From CAYUYV01 sp964449455 (GTDB taxonomy: Bacteria > Pseudomonadota > Alphaproteobacteria > JAJFIK01): a stretch of 64,000 nucleotides of DNA. Positions 54,654 to 62,473 of this stretch are shown here, in pieces. A model generated the notes under the pieces. The model did not search any database and was not told the DNA's origin. It saw nothing but the letters and a program-made list of their open reading frames with translations. A program made the translations under genes and the position numbers. The stretch spans positions 1 to 64,000 of the forward strand of contig CAYUYV010000002.1 in NCBI GenBank assembly GCA_964449455.1. Direction: 5' to 3'. Each line of letters opens with the position of its first letter. The first letter of the stretch is position 1.

Positions 54654-55601
54654 ATGCCCATGCGTGACAGCCATACCCAAGGTCCTGACGCCTCGAACGC
54701 CGCCGATGGAGCCAGCGCTCTGCCGGACCGGCCGGATCAGTGGTTTACCCTGGCCGATGGCCGGCGCCTTGCCTATCGCTGCCAGGGGCCGGCCGACGCA
54801 CCACCGGTGTTCTATTTCCATGGCTGGCCGGGATCACGCCTCGAACCGGGCTTTTTCGACTTGGAGTCTGTTCGGCTGATCGCTGTTGACCGTCCGGGCT
54901 ACGGCCAGTCAAGTGCGCAAAAGGCTCGCAGTTTGACGGACTGGGCGTCCGATATCGGCGCCCTCGCCGATGGGCTGGGACTGCGACGCTTCGGCATTGT
55001 TGGCATGTCCGGCGGCGGGCCTTACGCGGCGGCCTGCGCCCATGCTTTGGCGGCGCGGGTCAATGTCTGCGTGTTGATTGCGGCGCTCGGCCCGCCTGAG
55101 GCGCCGGGCATGTCCAGCATCCGGATTTCCCTGCTGAAGGCCTTGGGCAGACGGCCCTCGGCCAGCAGCGCATTGTTCGGCATCGCGCGGCGGGTGCTCC
55201 AATCCCCCAAAAACGATCGCTTCGTCGTCCGGCTCCGGAAGGCCATACCACGCGGCGACCGGGATCTTGAGGCGCTTGATCCCGACTTTCTCAGCCACCT
55301 GCTCAATTCCTGGCGCGAAGGCACCCGCCTGTCGGTCGCCGGAATGGCCTCGGATGCCCGCATTTACGGCACGCCCTGGCCCTTCCGGCTGGAGGACATT
55401 CCGGTTCCCGTGCGCATCTGGCATGGACAGGCAGACCGGATTGTGCCCCACAGCATCGCAGAACACGCCCACGCCCGCCTGCCCAACAGCGTGTTGAAGC
55501 TCTATCCCGAGGAAGGCCACATCTCTCTAATCCGCATTCATTTGGACACGATCCTGGATGATCTGTGCGCCACCATGGCCAATGAGGAGATCACGCCATG
55601 A
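54654..55601 (+). CDS. Alpha/beta-hydrolase
   Basis: 315 residues. Oxyanion-hole strand FYFHGWPGSR near 54-62, nucleophile elbow GMSGGGP (Ser119), acid in WHGQADRIV near 263 and His in EEGHISL near 292, so the triad is complete. ATG 54660 is an alternative start. The family covers esterases, lipases and C-C hydrolases. Its stop overlaps the SDR start (ATGA), and a porin gene follows, suggesting a small uptake-and-degradation operon inserted between sdhE and recG. Confidence 0.86.
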   Translation: MPMRDSHTQGPDASNAADGASALPDRPDQWFTLADGRRLAYRCQGPADAPPVFYFHGWPGSRLEPGFFDLESVRLIAVDRPGYGQSSAQKARSLTDWASDIGALADGLGLRRFGIVGMSGGGPYAAACAHALAARVNVCVLIAALGPPEAPGMSSIRISLLKALGRRPSASSALFGIARRVLQSPKNDRFVVRLRKAIPRGDRDLEALDPDFLSHLLNSWREGTRLSVAGMASDARIYGTPWPFRLEDIPVPVRIWHGQADRIVPHSIAEHAHARLPNSVLKLYPEEGHISLIRIHLDTILDDLCATMANEEITP

Positions 55602-56440
55602 CGGATCTGCCTCTGGGGACCGTTCTGATCACCGGTGCTGCATCTGGCATAGGTCGCGCCCTGGCCCATGAGGCGGCCGCACGCGGCGCCCGTGTGGTGC
55701 TCTGCGATGTGGACGAGGCCGGCGCCGAAGACGCCCTCACGGATCTTCCCGGCACGGACCGGGACCACAGGGCCTTTGCATGCGATGTTGCCGATGAGGA
55801 ACAGGTGGAGGCCCTGTTTTGTCAGGCCAAGACACTCGGTGCCATGCCGGATCTGGTGGTGGCCAATGCCGGCGTCTCAGCCTTTGGTGCGCTCACAGAT
55901 CAGCCGCTGGCGGATATTCAGTGGCTGTTCCGCGTGAATGTCTTCGGCTGTCTCCATGTGGCCCGGGCCGCCGCCCGCGGCTGGCGTGAGCAGGGTCAAG
56001 GCGGCCGGCTCCTCATCACGGGTTCCGAGAACAGCCTGTCCTTGCCCCGCGCCGTGGCGGGTCTTCAACTCGGTGCCTACAACGCGACCAAACATGCGGT
56101 CCTGTCGATTGCCGATGTCTTGCGCACGGAACTCGTCGATCACGGAATTGTTGTCAGTCTGTTGTGCCCGGGCCCCGTGCCGTCAAACCTTGTCACGGCG
56201 ATCCGCCGGCGCGGCCAGCTCCATGGCGGGCCCGGCGAAGTGCGGCCCCCTGAGGTCGATCGGTCGGTGCTGGAAACCTTAGCGAGCCAAAACGTGGACG
56301 CGGCTGACGTGGCCCGGATGGCCCTCGACGGCGTGGCCGAAGGTCGGTTCTACATCTTGACCCATAGACATATTCAGGACGATGTGAAGGCCCGGTACAC
56401 GGAGATCCTGGACGCGGCACGCGCCCTTACCTCCGATTGA
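55598..56440 (+). CDS. Short-chain dehydrogenase/reductase
   Basis: 280-residue classical SDR. Cofactor motif TGAASGIGRA near 12-21, NAGVS, catalytic Ser in ITGSEN and the YNATK pair (Tyr/Lys). Presence of Asp after the second strand (VVLCDVDEAGA) favours NAD(H) over NADP(H). Translationally coupled to the hydrolase upstream and about 21 bp before the porin. Oxidation of an alcohol released by the hydrolase would fit but is not shown. Confidence 0.88.
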   Translation: MTDLPLGTVLITGAASGIGRALAHEAAARGARVVLCDVDEAGAEDALTDLPGTDRDHRAFACDVADEEQVEALFCQAKTLGAMPDLVVANAGVSAFGALTDQPLADIQWLFRVNVFGCLHVARAAARGWREQGQGGRLLITGSENSLSLPRAVAGLQLGAYNATKHAVLSIADVLRTELVDHGIVVSLLCPGPVPSNLVTAIRRRGQLHGGPGEVRPPEVDRSVLETLASQNVDAADVARMALDGVAEGRFYILTHRHIQDDVKARYTEILDAARALTSD

Positions 56441-56461
56441 TTACCTCGAAGGGAGATTGTC

Positions 56462-57748
56462 TTGGCCCAGCCCATTCCCGCCAAACACCTGACAAGCGGT
56501 TTCATACGCTTTGCGCTTGCCCCGGCTGTGAGCCTGTGTCTCATGGCGTCCGGTCCCTCTGCCCACGCGGATGACGATGATGTGTCCGCCCTGTGGCGGG
56601 ATGCGGAGACACGCACCCAGGCCCGCTATCGCTTTGAACATGTGGACCAGCAGGGTTTTGACAGGAATGCCATCGCCTCCACGGTCCGTCTGCGGATTGG
56701 ACTGAGAACCGGGACCTATCGCGGGTTGACCTTCCTGGTGGAAGGCGAAGGCACGGCCCTTCTCGGTGCAAATAATTTTAACAGCACACAGAATGGTTTC
56801 ACGAATTTTCCCGTGGTCCCGGATCCGGAGCAGGTTGAGCTGAACCGGGCCCAGGTACAGGCCAAGCTGAGCGAACAAGTGCAATTGACCATCGGGCGCC
56901 AGAAGATCGCCTTCGGCAATGAACGCTTTGTCGGCAATGTGGACTTTCGCCAGGACGACCAGACCTTCGACGCCATTCGCTTTGACGCCCAGCCCCATGA
57001 CCGCATGAACATAACCATCGCCGGGGGCAATCGGGTCAATCGCATTTTCGGCAATGAGAATGTGGCCACACCACCGCCGCAAACGGGCAGCTTCACGGGC
57101 AGCTATGTGCTTGGCAATGTGACCGGCGAAATCACCGACACAATCGACGGTGAGATCTACGGTCTATGGCTGGACTTTGAGGAATCGCCGAATGAGTCTA
57201 CCCGGACCATCGGTATTCGTTTGAACGGGAACCATGATGTGGGCGGCGGCATTGTTCTCGGCTGGACCGGCGAATATGCCTATCAGAATGAGACAGCGGA
57301 AAACCCACTCGATATCGACCTGTTTTACGCCCTCGCCGAAGGCCGGGTGAAGACCTTGGTTGGCACCCTGAATGGCGGCGTGGAGGTGCTGGACGGGAAC
57401 GGCACCGTGGGCTTCTCGACACCGCTTTCCACCTTGCACAAATTCAATGGCACCGCCGACGTCTTTCTTGTGACACCCGCGGTCGGCCTGCGTGATGCCT
57501 TTATCGGCTGGACCTCGGAACTGCCGGGGCTCGGCCCTGTGCGCCAGATGAAGGCCAATGTGACCTGGCATGACTTTTCATCCGACAACGGCTCGGATGA
57601 TCTCGGCCAGGAAATCGATGCGGAGCTGGTCGCCATCGTGAACAAGAATGTCGGCACGGGTCTCAAATTCGCAAAATATGGCGGCGGCGACGCCATGGCC
57701 CCCCCCAACACCACCCGCTTCTGGTTCACCCTTGACCTGAAATATTGA
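56462..57748 (+). CDS. Outer-membrane porin, alginate-export-like beta-barrel
   Basis: 428 residues from a TTG start with GAAGGGAGA upstream. Signal peptide ends near AHA-D. The rest is a strand-rich barrel: TQARYRFEHVDQQGFD, then TIGRQKIAFGNERFVG and the C-terminal RFWFTLDLKY, closing on an aromatic residue as outer-membrane barrels do. It resembles the alginate_exp/AlgE-like porin group. Third gene of the hydrolase-SDR-porin operon; probably admits the substrate. Confidence 0.82.
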   Translation: MAQPIPAKHLTSGFIRFALAPAVSLCLMASGPSAHADDDDVSALWRDAETRTQARYRFEHVDQQGFDRNAIASTVRLRIGLRTGTYRGLTFLVEGEGTALLGANNFNSTQNGFTNFPVVPDPEQVELNRAQVQAKLSEQVQLTIGRQKIAFGNERFVGNVDFRQDDQTFDAIRFDAQPHDRMNITIAGGNRVNRIFGNENVATPPPQTGSFTGSYVLGNVTGEITDTIDGEIYGLWLDFEESPNESTRTIGIRLNGNHDVGGGIVLGWTGEYAYQNETAENPLDIDLFYALAEGRVKTLVGTLNGGVEVLDGNGTVGFSTPLSTLHKFNGTADVFLVTPAVGLRDAFIGWTSELPGLGPVRQMKANVTWHDFSSDNGSDDLGQEIDAELVAIVNKNVGTGLKFAKYGGGDAMAPPNTTRFWFTLDLKY

Positions 57749-57939
57749 TGGGGCTGTTCGGCGCTTCTCCTTCGCCATGGCCAGAGAGTGGGCCAATGCA
57801 AAGGCCTAAACCTCTGCTCGCAAACGCTTCCTTTCGATTGTTGCGAATCATGCGTTTAGGGGGCGGTCCGGACGCATGAGGTGAGACGCCAAGCCATGGC
57901 CGCCATGTGAAAAATGAAAGGCCGCATCTGCCGGACGAA

Positions 57940-58110
57940 AGAGAAATCCGGCAAGCGGCGGAATGAAACCGGGTGCTCGCGCGGACCTTTGAGGGTGGTG
58001 AGATCCCCCTTTCAAAAGGTTGGGACCCACTGCCGGATCGCCTTCCAGGATCTTCTGACAGAGAGCGACCGCCAAAAGACACAGAGCAACAGCGCGACTG
58101 ATGCCCCGCT
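57940..58110 (+). pseudogene. Remnant of an excisionase-like antitoxin gene
   Basis: Two adjoining frames together spell the C-terminal part of a helix-turn-helix excisionase-type antitoxin: VLARTFEGGEIPLSK in one frame and then VGTHCRIAFQDLLTESDRQK in the next, with the frame change at the CTTTCAAAAGG stretch (about 58009-58019). An in-frame TGA precedes the first part. The pattern (GEIP..KVGTHRRI-like) is that of antitoxins encoded directly before PIN toxins, and a PIN remnant follows immediately. Decayed, not functional. Confidence 0.55.
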
Positions 58111-58445
58111 ATGCGATTGTGTTGGACGCCTGCGTTCTTTATCCGGCACCACTTCAGGACCTCCTCTCTTCGCTCGCGACGACGGACTTGCTCCGTGCGC
58201 GGCGGACGACGCGAACCCACGATGAGTGGATGCATGTGCTGTTGAGAGAGCGCACAGATCTGACCGCAAAGCCCAAGCGGATCTGAATGATGCCAGAGTG
58301 ATTTCCGCCGTCGCCCCAATCATGCGGCGCCAGGGCAGTCTGCCCCCCTTTCCTTTGGGGCCGATTTGACGACCCTGGAGAGCCTCGGACTCGTCAATAC
58401 AGTGACATTTCTGTCAGGCTGCCAAGAGCTTTTGGATGCCCCCCA
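58101..58445 (+). pseudogene. PIN-domain (VapC-like) toxin gene, internally deleted
   Basis: The N-terminal 60 codons (58101-58286) are a PIN start: MPRYAIVLDACVLYPAPLQD with the first catalytic Asp, then HDEWMHVLLRERTDL. The frame then ends early. A C-terminal piece reappears in another frame at about 58339-58440, reading PLSFGADLTTLESLGLVNTV, which matches the usual PIN tail of this family. About half of the protein in between is missing, so this is a deletion derivative without ribonuclease activity. Confidence 0.62.
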
Positions 58446-58622
58446 GGAGCCCGAACCGCCGCAGCAAGCCGGGAATTCCTCCCGACTGAACGGCCAGCCC
58501 TCGTCCCCCAGCACAGTGGGCACGCTGGAGCTGCGCGCCGAACTCGGGCACATTGATCGCCCCATTCCCCGCTGCTGGGTAATGGATTGCCCCATCCACG
58601 CGACAAGCCGCCCCAAACCCCC

Positions 58623-60737
58623 ATGCGCCCCCAGGTCCTTTTCCCGCTGTTCAAAGATGTAACCACCCTGAAAGGCGTTGGGCCGCGGCTGGCGAAGCTG
58701 GTGGCGAAGGCGGCCGGGCCGCAGGTTGTGGATCTGTTGTGGCATCTTCCATCAGGGTTGGTGGACCGGTCGCGCCGGCCTTTGCTGAAAGACGCAAGCG
58801 ATGGGGAATTGGTCACGGTGGCCGTCACCGTGGACGGCCATGTGCCGCCGGGCAGGCCCCGCGCGCCCTACCGCATCCGGGTACGCGACGAGACGGGCTT
58901 TCTCACCCTCGTCTTTTTCCACGCCCGGCCAGACTATCTCAACCGCGTGCTGCCCAAAGGGGAAGATCGGTTCATCAGTGGGCGTATCGAGGATTATCAC
59001 GGCAGCCTGCAGATGACCCATCCGGATTACATTCTTGATGCGGATGACATGGATGACCTGCCCCTGAAAGAGGCGACCTATCCGCTCACGGCAGGTCTTC
59101 AGCCCAAAGTCATGGCAAAGGCCGTGCATGGGGCGCTTGGCGAGGCGCCGGACCTGCCGGAATGGCACCGGGCGGACATGCTGGCAAAGCACGACTGGCC
59201 GGCTTGGCGCACGGCCCTCAACAAGGCCCATGCCCCAGAGAGCCAGGATGATCTTGATCCCGCCTCCCCCGCCCGGGAACGCCTGGCCTATGATGAACTT
59301 CTGGCCAATCAGCTTGCCCTGATGCTGGTCCGCCTCCGGATGACTCGCAGTGCGGGCCGTGAGATTACCGGAAATGGGGATCTGTCGAGCCAAATTGTCG
59401 ACAGCCTGCCCTTTGCGCTGACGGGCGCCCAGAGCCGATCGCTGGAGGAGATCCGCGAGGATATGGCCAGCCCCAACCGCATGATGCGCCTCCTCCAAGG
59501 AGATGTGGGCTCGGGCAAAACGGTGGTGGCCTGCCTTGCTATGGCGACGGCTGTTGAAGCCGGGGCCCAGGCGGCGCTCATGGCGCCTACGGACATCTTG
59601 GCCCGCCAGCATTTCGCCGGGATCGATCCCCTCATGATGGCGGCTGGGGTGCGCGTGGCCCTGCTCACCGGCCGGGAAAAGGCCGGCGACCGGGCAGCCG
59701 TTCTCGAAGGGCTCGCCAGCGGCGACATTCAGGTCGTGATCGGCACCCATGCTCTGTTCCAGGACGATGTGGTGTTCCATGATCTGGCCCTGGCCGTCGT
59801 TGACGAACAACACCGCTTCGGCGTGCACCAAAGACTTGCCTTGGGGAAGAAAGGCGGTGGGCCGGGTACGCGTCGTCCCGTGGATGTGCTCGTGATGACC
59901 GCAACGCCGATCCCGCGGACCCTGACCCTCACGGCCTATGGAGACATGGCCGTCTCCCGCCTTGATGAAAAGCCGCCGGGCCGAAAGCCAGTCACCACGC
60001 GGGCCGTGCCGCTGTCCCGGCTTCAGGAGGTCGTGGAGGGACTGCGCCGGCCCCTGGCGGATGGCGGTCAAGCCTATTGGGTCTGTCCACTTGTGGAGGA
60101 GTCGGACGTCCTTGATGTGACGGCAGCGGAGGAACGGCACCAGGCATTGATGGAAGCCTTCGAGGCCGGCCCGGAGGGGCCCATGGTCGGGCTCGTCCAT
60201 GGACGGATGAAAGCGGCCGAGAAGGACGCGGTGATGGCGGGCTTTAAGGCGGGCCGCATCAAGATCCTGGTGGCAACGACGGTGATTGAGGTCGGAGTTG
60301 ATGTGCCCAATGCCAGCATCATCGTGGTCGAGCATGCCGAACGCTTTGGCCTCGCCCAGCTCCATCAGCTCCGGGGCCGCGTTGGCCGGGGCACGGCGGC
60401 CTCCTCGTGCCTGCTGCTTTATGGCGAGCCCTTGGGGGATACGGCCAAGGCCCGCCTGAAAATCATGCGGGAGACCGAGGACGGTTTCCGCATTGCCGAG
60501 GAGGATCTGCGCCTGCGCGGGGCCGGCGACATTCTGGGCACCCGCCAAAGCGGCCTGCCCCGGTTTCGTCTTGCCGATCTTGAAGCCCATGCGGACCTGC
60601 TTGCGGCCGCCCGGGATGATGCCCGCCTGACCATCGACAAGGATCCCGAATTGGCCGGGCCCCGCGGCGAGGCGTTAAGGCTCCTGCTGTATCTGCACCA
60701 AAGGGACGAGGCGATCCGCTATCTGCGCGCCGGCTGA
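58623..60737 (+). CDS. recG: ATP-dependent DNA helicase RecG
   Basis: 704 residues, complete. RecG remodels stalled forks and Holliday junctions. N-terminal helical and wedge (OB) domain with TLKGVGPRLAKLVAK and a conserved YRIRVRDETGF strand set; Walker A GDVGSGKTVVA near 293, DEQHRFGVHQRL, TATPIPRTL, and the C-terminal QLRGRVGRG and LRLRGAGDILGTRQSG motifs. ATG 58623 is chosen because the protein then begins at the family's usual LFPLFKDVTTLKGVGP; an ATG at 58587 would add 12 residues. Confidence 0.97.
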   Translation: MRPQVLFPLFKDVTTLKGVGPRLAKLVAKAAGPQVVDLLWHLPSGLVDRSRRPLLKDASDGELVTVAVTVDGHVPPGRPRAPYRIRVRDETGFLTLVFFHARPDYLNRVLPKGEDRFISGRIEDYHGSLQMTHPDYILDADDMDDLPLKEATYPLTAGLQPKVMAKAVHGALGEAPDLPEWHRADMLAKHDWPAWRTALNKAHAPESQDDLDPASPARERLAYDELLANQLALMLVRLRMTRSAGREITGNGDLSSQIVDSLPFALTGAQSRSLEEIREDMASPNRMMRLLQGDVGSGKTVVACLAMATAVEAGAQAALMAPTDILARQHFAGIDPLMMAAGVRVALLTGREKAGDRAAVLEGLASGDIQVVIGTHALFQDDVVFHDLALAVVDEQHRFGVHQRLALGKKGGGPGTRRPVDVLVMTATPIPRTLTLTAYGDMAVSRLDEKPPGRKPVTTRAVPLSRLQEVVEGLRRPLADGGQAYWVCPLVEESDVLDVTAAEERHQALMEAFEAGPEGPMVGLVHGRMKAAEKDAVMAGFKAGRIKILVATTVIEVGVDVPNASIIVVEHAERFGLAQLHQLRGRVGRGTAASSCLLLYGEPLGDTAKARLKIMRETEDGFRIAEEDLRLRGAGDILGTRQSGLPRFRLADLEAHADLLAAARDDARLTIDKDPELAGPRGEALRLLLYLHQRDEAIRYLRAG

Positions 60738-60893
60738 TGCCCTGCCCGAGCCCACCCTCCGTGTCCGATCGCCCTGCGGCTGAAAGTCCAAATTTGCCTC
60801 CCCGCGGGCCGTTCAGGCACCCGGGCAGCCCGTGATATTGTCCTGTAGCGCACCTGATTCGGGACCTGTCCACAGCCCCAGGAACCAGCATCC

Positions 60894-62255
60894 ATGACCG
60901 ACCTCATTGACCACGCCGACCAAGACACGAATGCGCCTGAGCCCAAGAAAAAGACCCAGATCGTGGTTGTGGGCGGCGGCTCGGCCGGCCTCGAACTCGT
61001 CGCGAAGCTGGGCAAACGCCTTGGCCGAAAGCACTATGACATCATTCTTCTTGAGAAGAACCGGACCCATATCTGGAAGCCGCTTCTTCACGAAGTGGCG
61101 GCCGGCTCCCTGGATGCCAATCTTGATGAGGTCGGCTATCGCAGCCATGGCCACAATCACAGCTATCGCTTCTTCCTTGGCAGCCTTCAGGACATTGACC
61201 GGGACAACCGGCACGTTGTTGTGGCACCGCTCCTTGATGAAGACGGCACGGAACTCATGGGTGAACACCGGATCCGCTACGATTATCTCGTGATTGCGGT
61301 GGGGTCGGTCTCCAATGATTTCGGCACGCCGGGGGTGACGGAGCATTGTCTGTTCCTGGACAGCCGTATCGAGGCGGACCGGTTTCGTCAGCGTCTGCTC
61401 AACCAGTGCCTGCGGGTTTCCCGCCGCATGTCCCTTGATCCTAGTGCGGATGAGTATGTCGACATTACCATTGTCGGCGGCGGCGCGACCGGCGTTGAGC
61501 TGGCCGCGGAGCTTTATAACGCGGCTGCTGGCCTGCGCCATTACGGCCTTGAGGTATTCGATGAGAGCCGCCTGCGGGTGACCCTGCTTGAGGCGGGTCC
61601 CCGCATCCTCCCCGCCCTCCCGGAAAGCCTGTCCGATGCGGCGAAGGCGGAGCTTGAGGGCTTAGGTGTCGTCGTCAAGACCAATGCGATGGTCACGGAA
61701 GTGACGGCGGAGCATTTTCAGACCAAGGACGGCGAGATCATTCCGGCGGACTTGAAGGTCTGGGCGGCTGGCGTGAAGGCGCCCCCTTTCCTGAACGGCA
61801 TTGGCGGCCTTGAGTCCGGGCGTGGCAATCAGCTTCTCGTGCGGCCGACCCTGCAAACGACTCTTGATGATCGGGTTTACGCGGTCGGGGATTGTGCATT
61901 CTTCAAGCCCGAGAATGCCGAACGGCCGGTGCCGCCCCGGGCCCAGGCCGCCCACCAGATGGCGGATACGGCTTTCCATAATATCTGTGCCCAGATCAAG
62001 GGCAAGTCCCTCAAGAAATTTGTGTACAGGGACTATGGCTCCCTCGTGTCCCTGTCCCGCTTCTCCACGGTGGGCAGCCTGATGGGCAATCTCGTCGGTG
62101 GGCGGATGGCCGTTGAGGGCCGGATGGCGCGCTTCATGTATGTGTCGCTTTACAGGATGCACCTGATGGCCATCCATGGCTGGTTCCGGGGCCTGTTCCT
62201 CATCGTTGTCGGCCATGTCAACCAGGTTGTGCGGCCCAAGCTGAAACTGCACTGA
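60894..62255 (+). CDS. Type II NADH dehydrogenase (NDH-2)
   Basis: 453-residue two-dinucleotide-binding flavoprotein. FAD site VVVGGGSAGLELVAKLG at 25-40 and NADH site IVGGGATGVELAAEL near 197; VYAVGDCAFF precedes the quinone-side region AQAAHQMADT. A C-terminal amphipathic/hydrophobic end (MAIHGWFRGLFLIVVGHV) anchors it to the inner membrane. It passes electrons from NADH to quinone without proton pumping. It follows recG by about 155 bp and precedes the second scaffold gap. Confidence 0.93.
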   Translation: MTDLIDHADQDTNAPEPKKKTQIVVVGGGSAGLELVAKLGKRLGRKHYDIILLEKNRTHIWKPLLHEVAAGSLDANLDEVGYRSHGHNHSYRFFLGSLQDIDRDNRHVVVAPLLDEDGTELMGEHRIRYDYLVIAVGSVSNDFGTPGVTEHCLFLDSRIEADRFRQRLLNQCLRVSRRMSLDPSADEYVDITIVGGGATGVELAAELYNAAAGLRHYGLEVFDESRLRVTLLEAGPRILPALPESLSDAAKAELEGLGVVVKTNAMVTEVTAEHFQTKDGEIIPADLKVWAAGVKAPPFLNGIGGLESGRGNQLLVRPTLQTTLDDRVYAVGDCAFFKPENAERPVPPRAQAAHQMADTAFHNICAQIKGKSLKKFVYRDYGSLVSLSRFSTVGSLMGNLVGGRMAVEGRMARFMYVSLYRMHLMAIHGWFRGLFLIVVGHVNQVVRPKLKLH

Positions 62256-62319
62256 CATCCATCAGTGCAAGGCATTTCGGGCGAAGCGCAGCCGTCCAGG
62301 GCGGCAGCAGTCCGGGGCG

Positions 62320-62419
62320 NNNNNNNNNNNNNNNNNNNNNNNNNNNNNNNNNNNNNNNNNNNNNNNNNNNNNNNNNNNNNNNNNNNNNNNNNNNNNNNNN
62401 NNNNNNNNNNNNNNNNNNN
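62320..62419. other. Scaffold gap, 100 N
   Basis: One hundred undetermined bases. Unlike the first gap, the flanks share no obvious overlap, so real sequence of unknown length may be missing between NDH-2 and the TPR protein gene. Confidence 0.95.
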
Positions 62420-62473
62420 GCCAGGATTGGTCCCTCGCAGCGCTCCGCCCAATGGCCCAGACAGTGTTCCCTC

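Noticed and set aside
57848..58075. 75-codon minus-strand frame before the PIN remnant
   Set aside because: TTG start and no recognised family; the plus strand in the same place spells an antitoxin remnant, which explains the openness.
58752..60590. 612-codon open frame antisense to recG
   Set aside because: Shadow of GC-rich coding DNA; the plus strand carries all RecG motifs and the antisense product has no recognisable domain.
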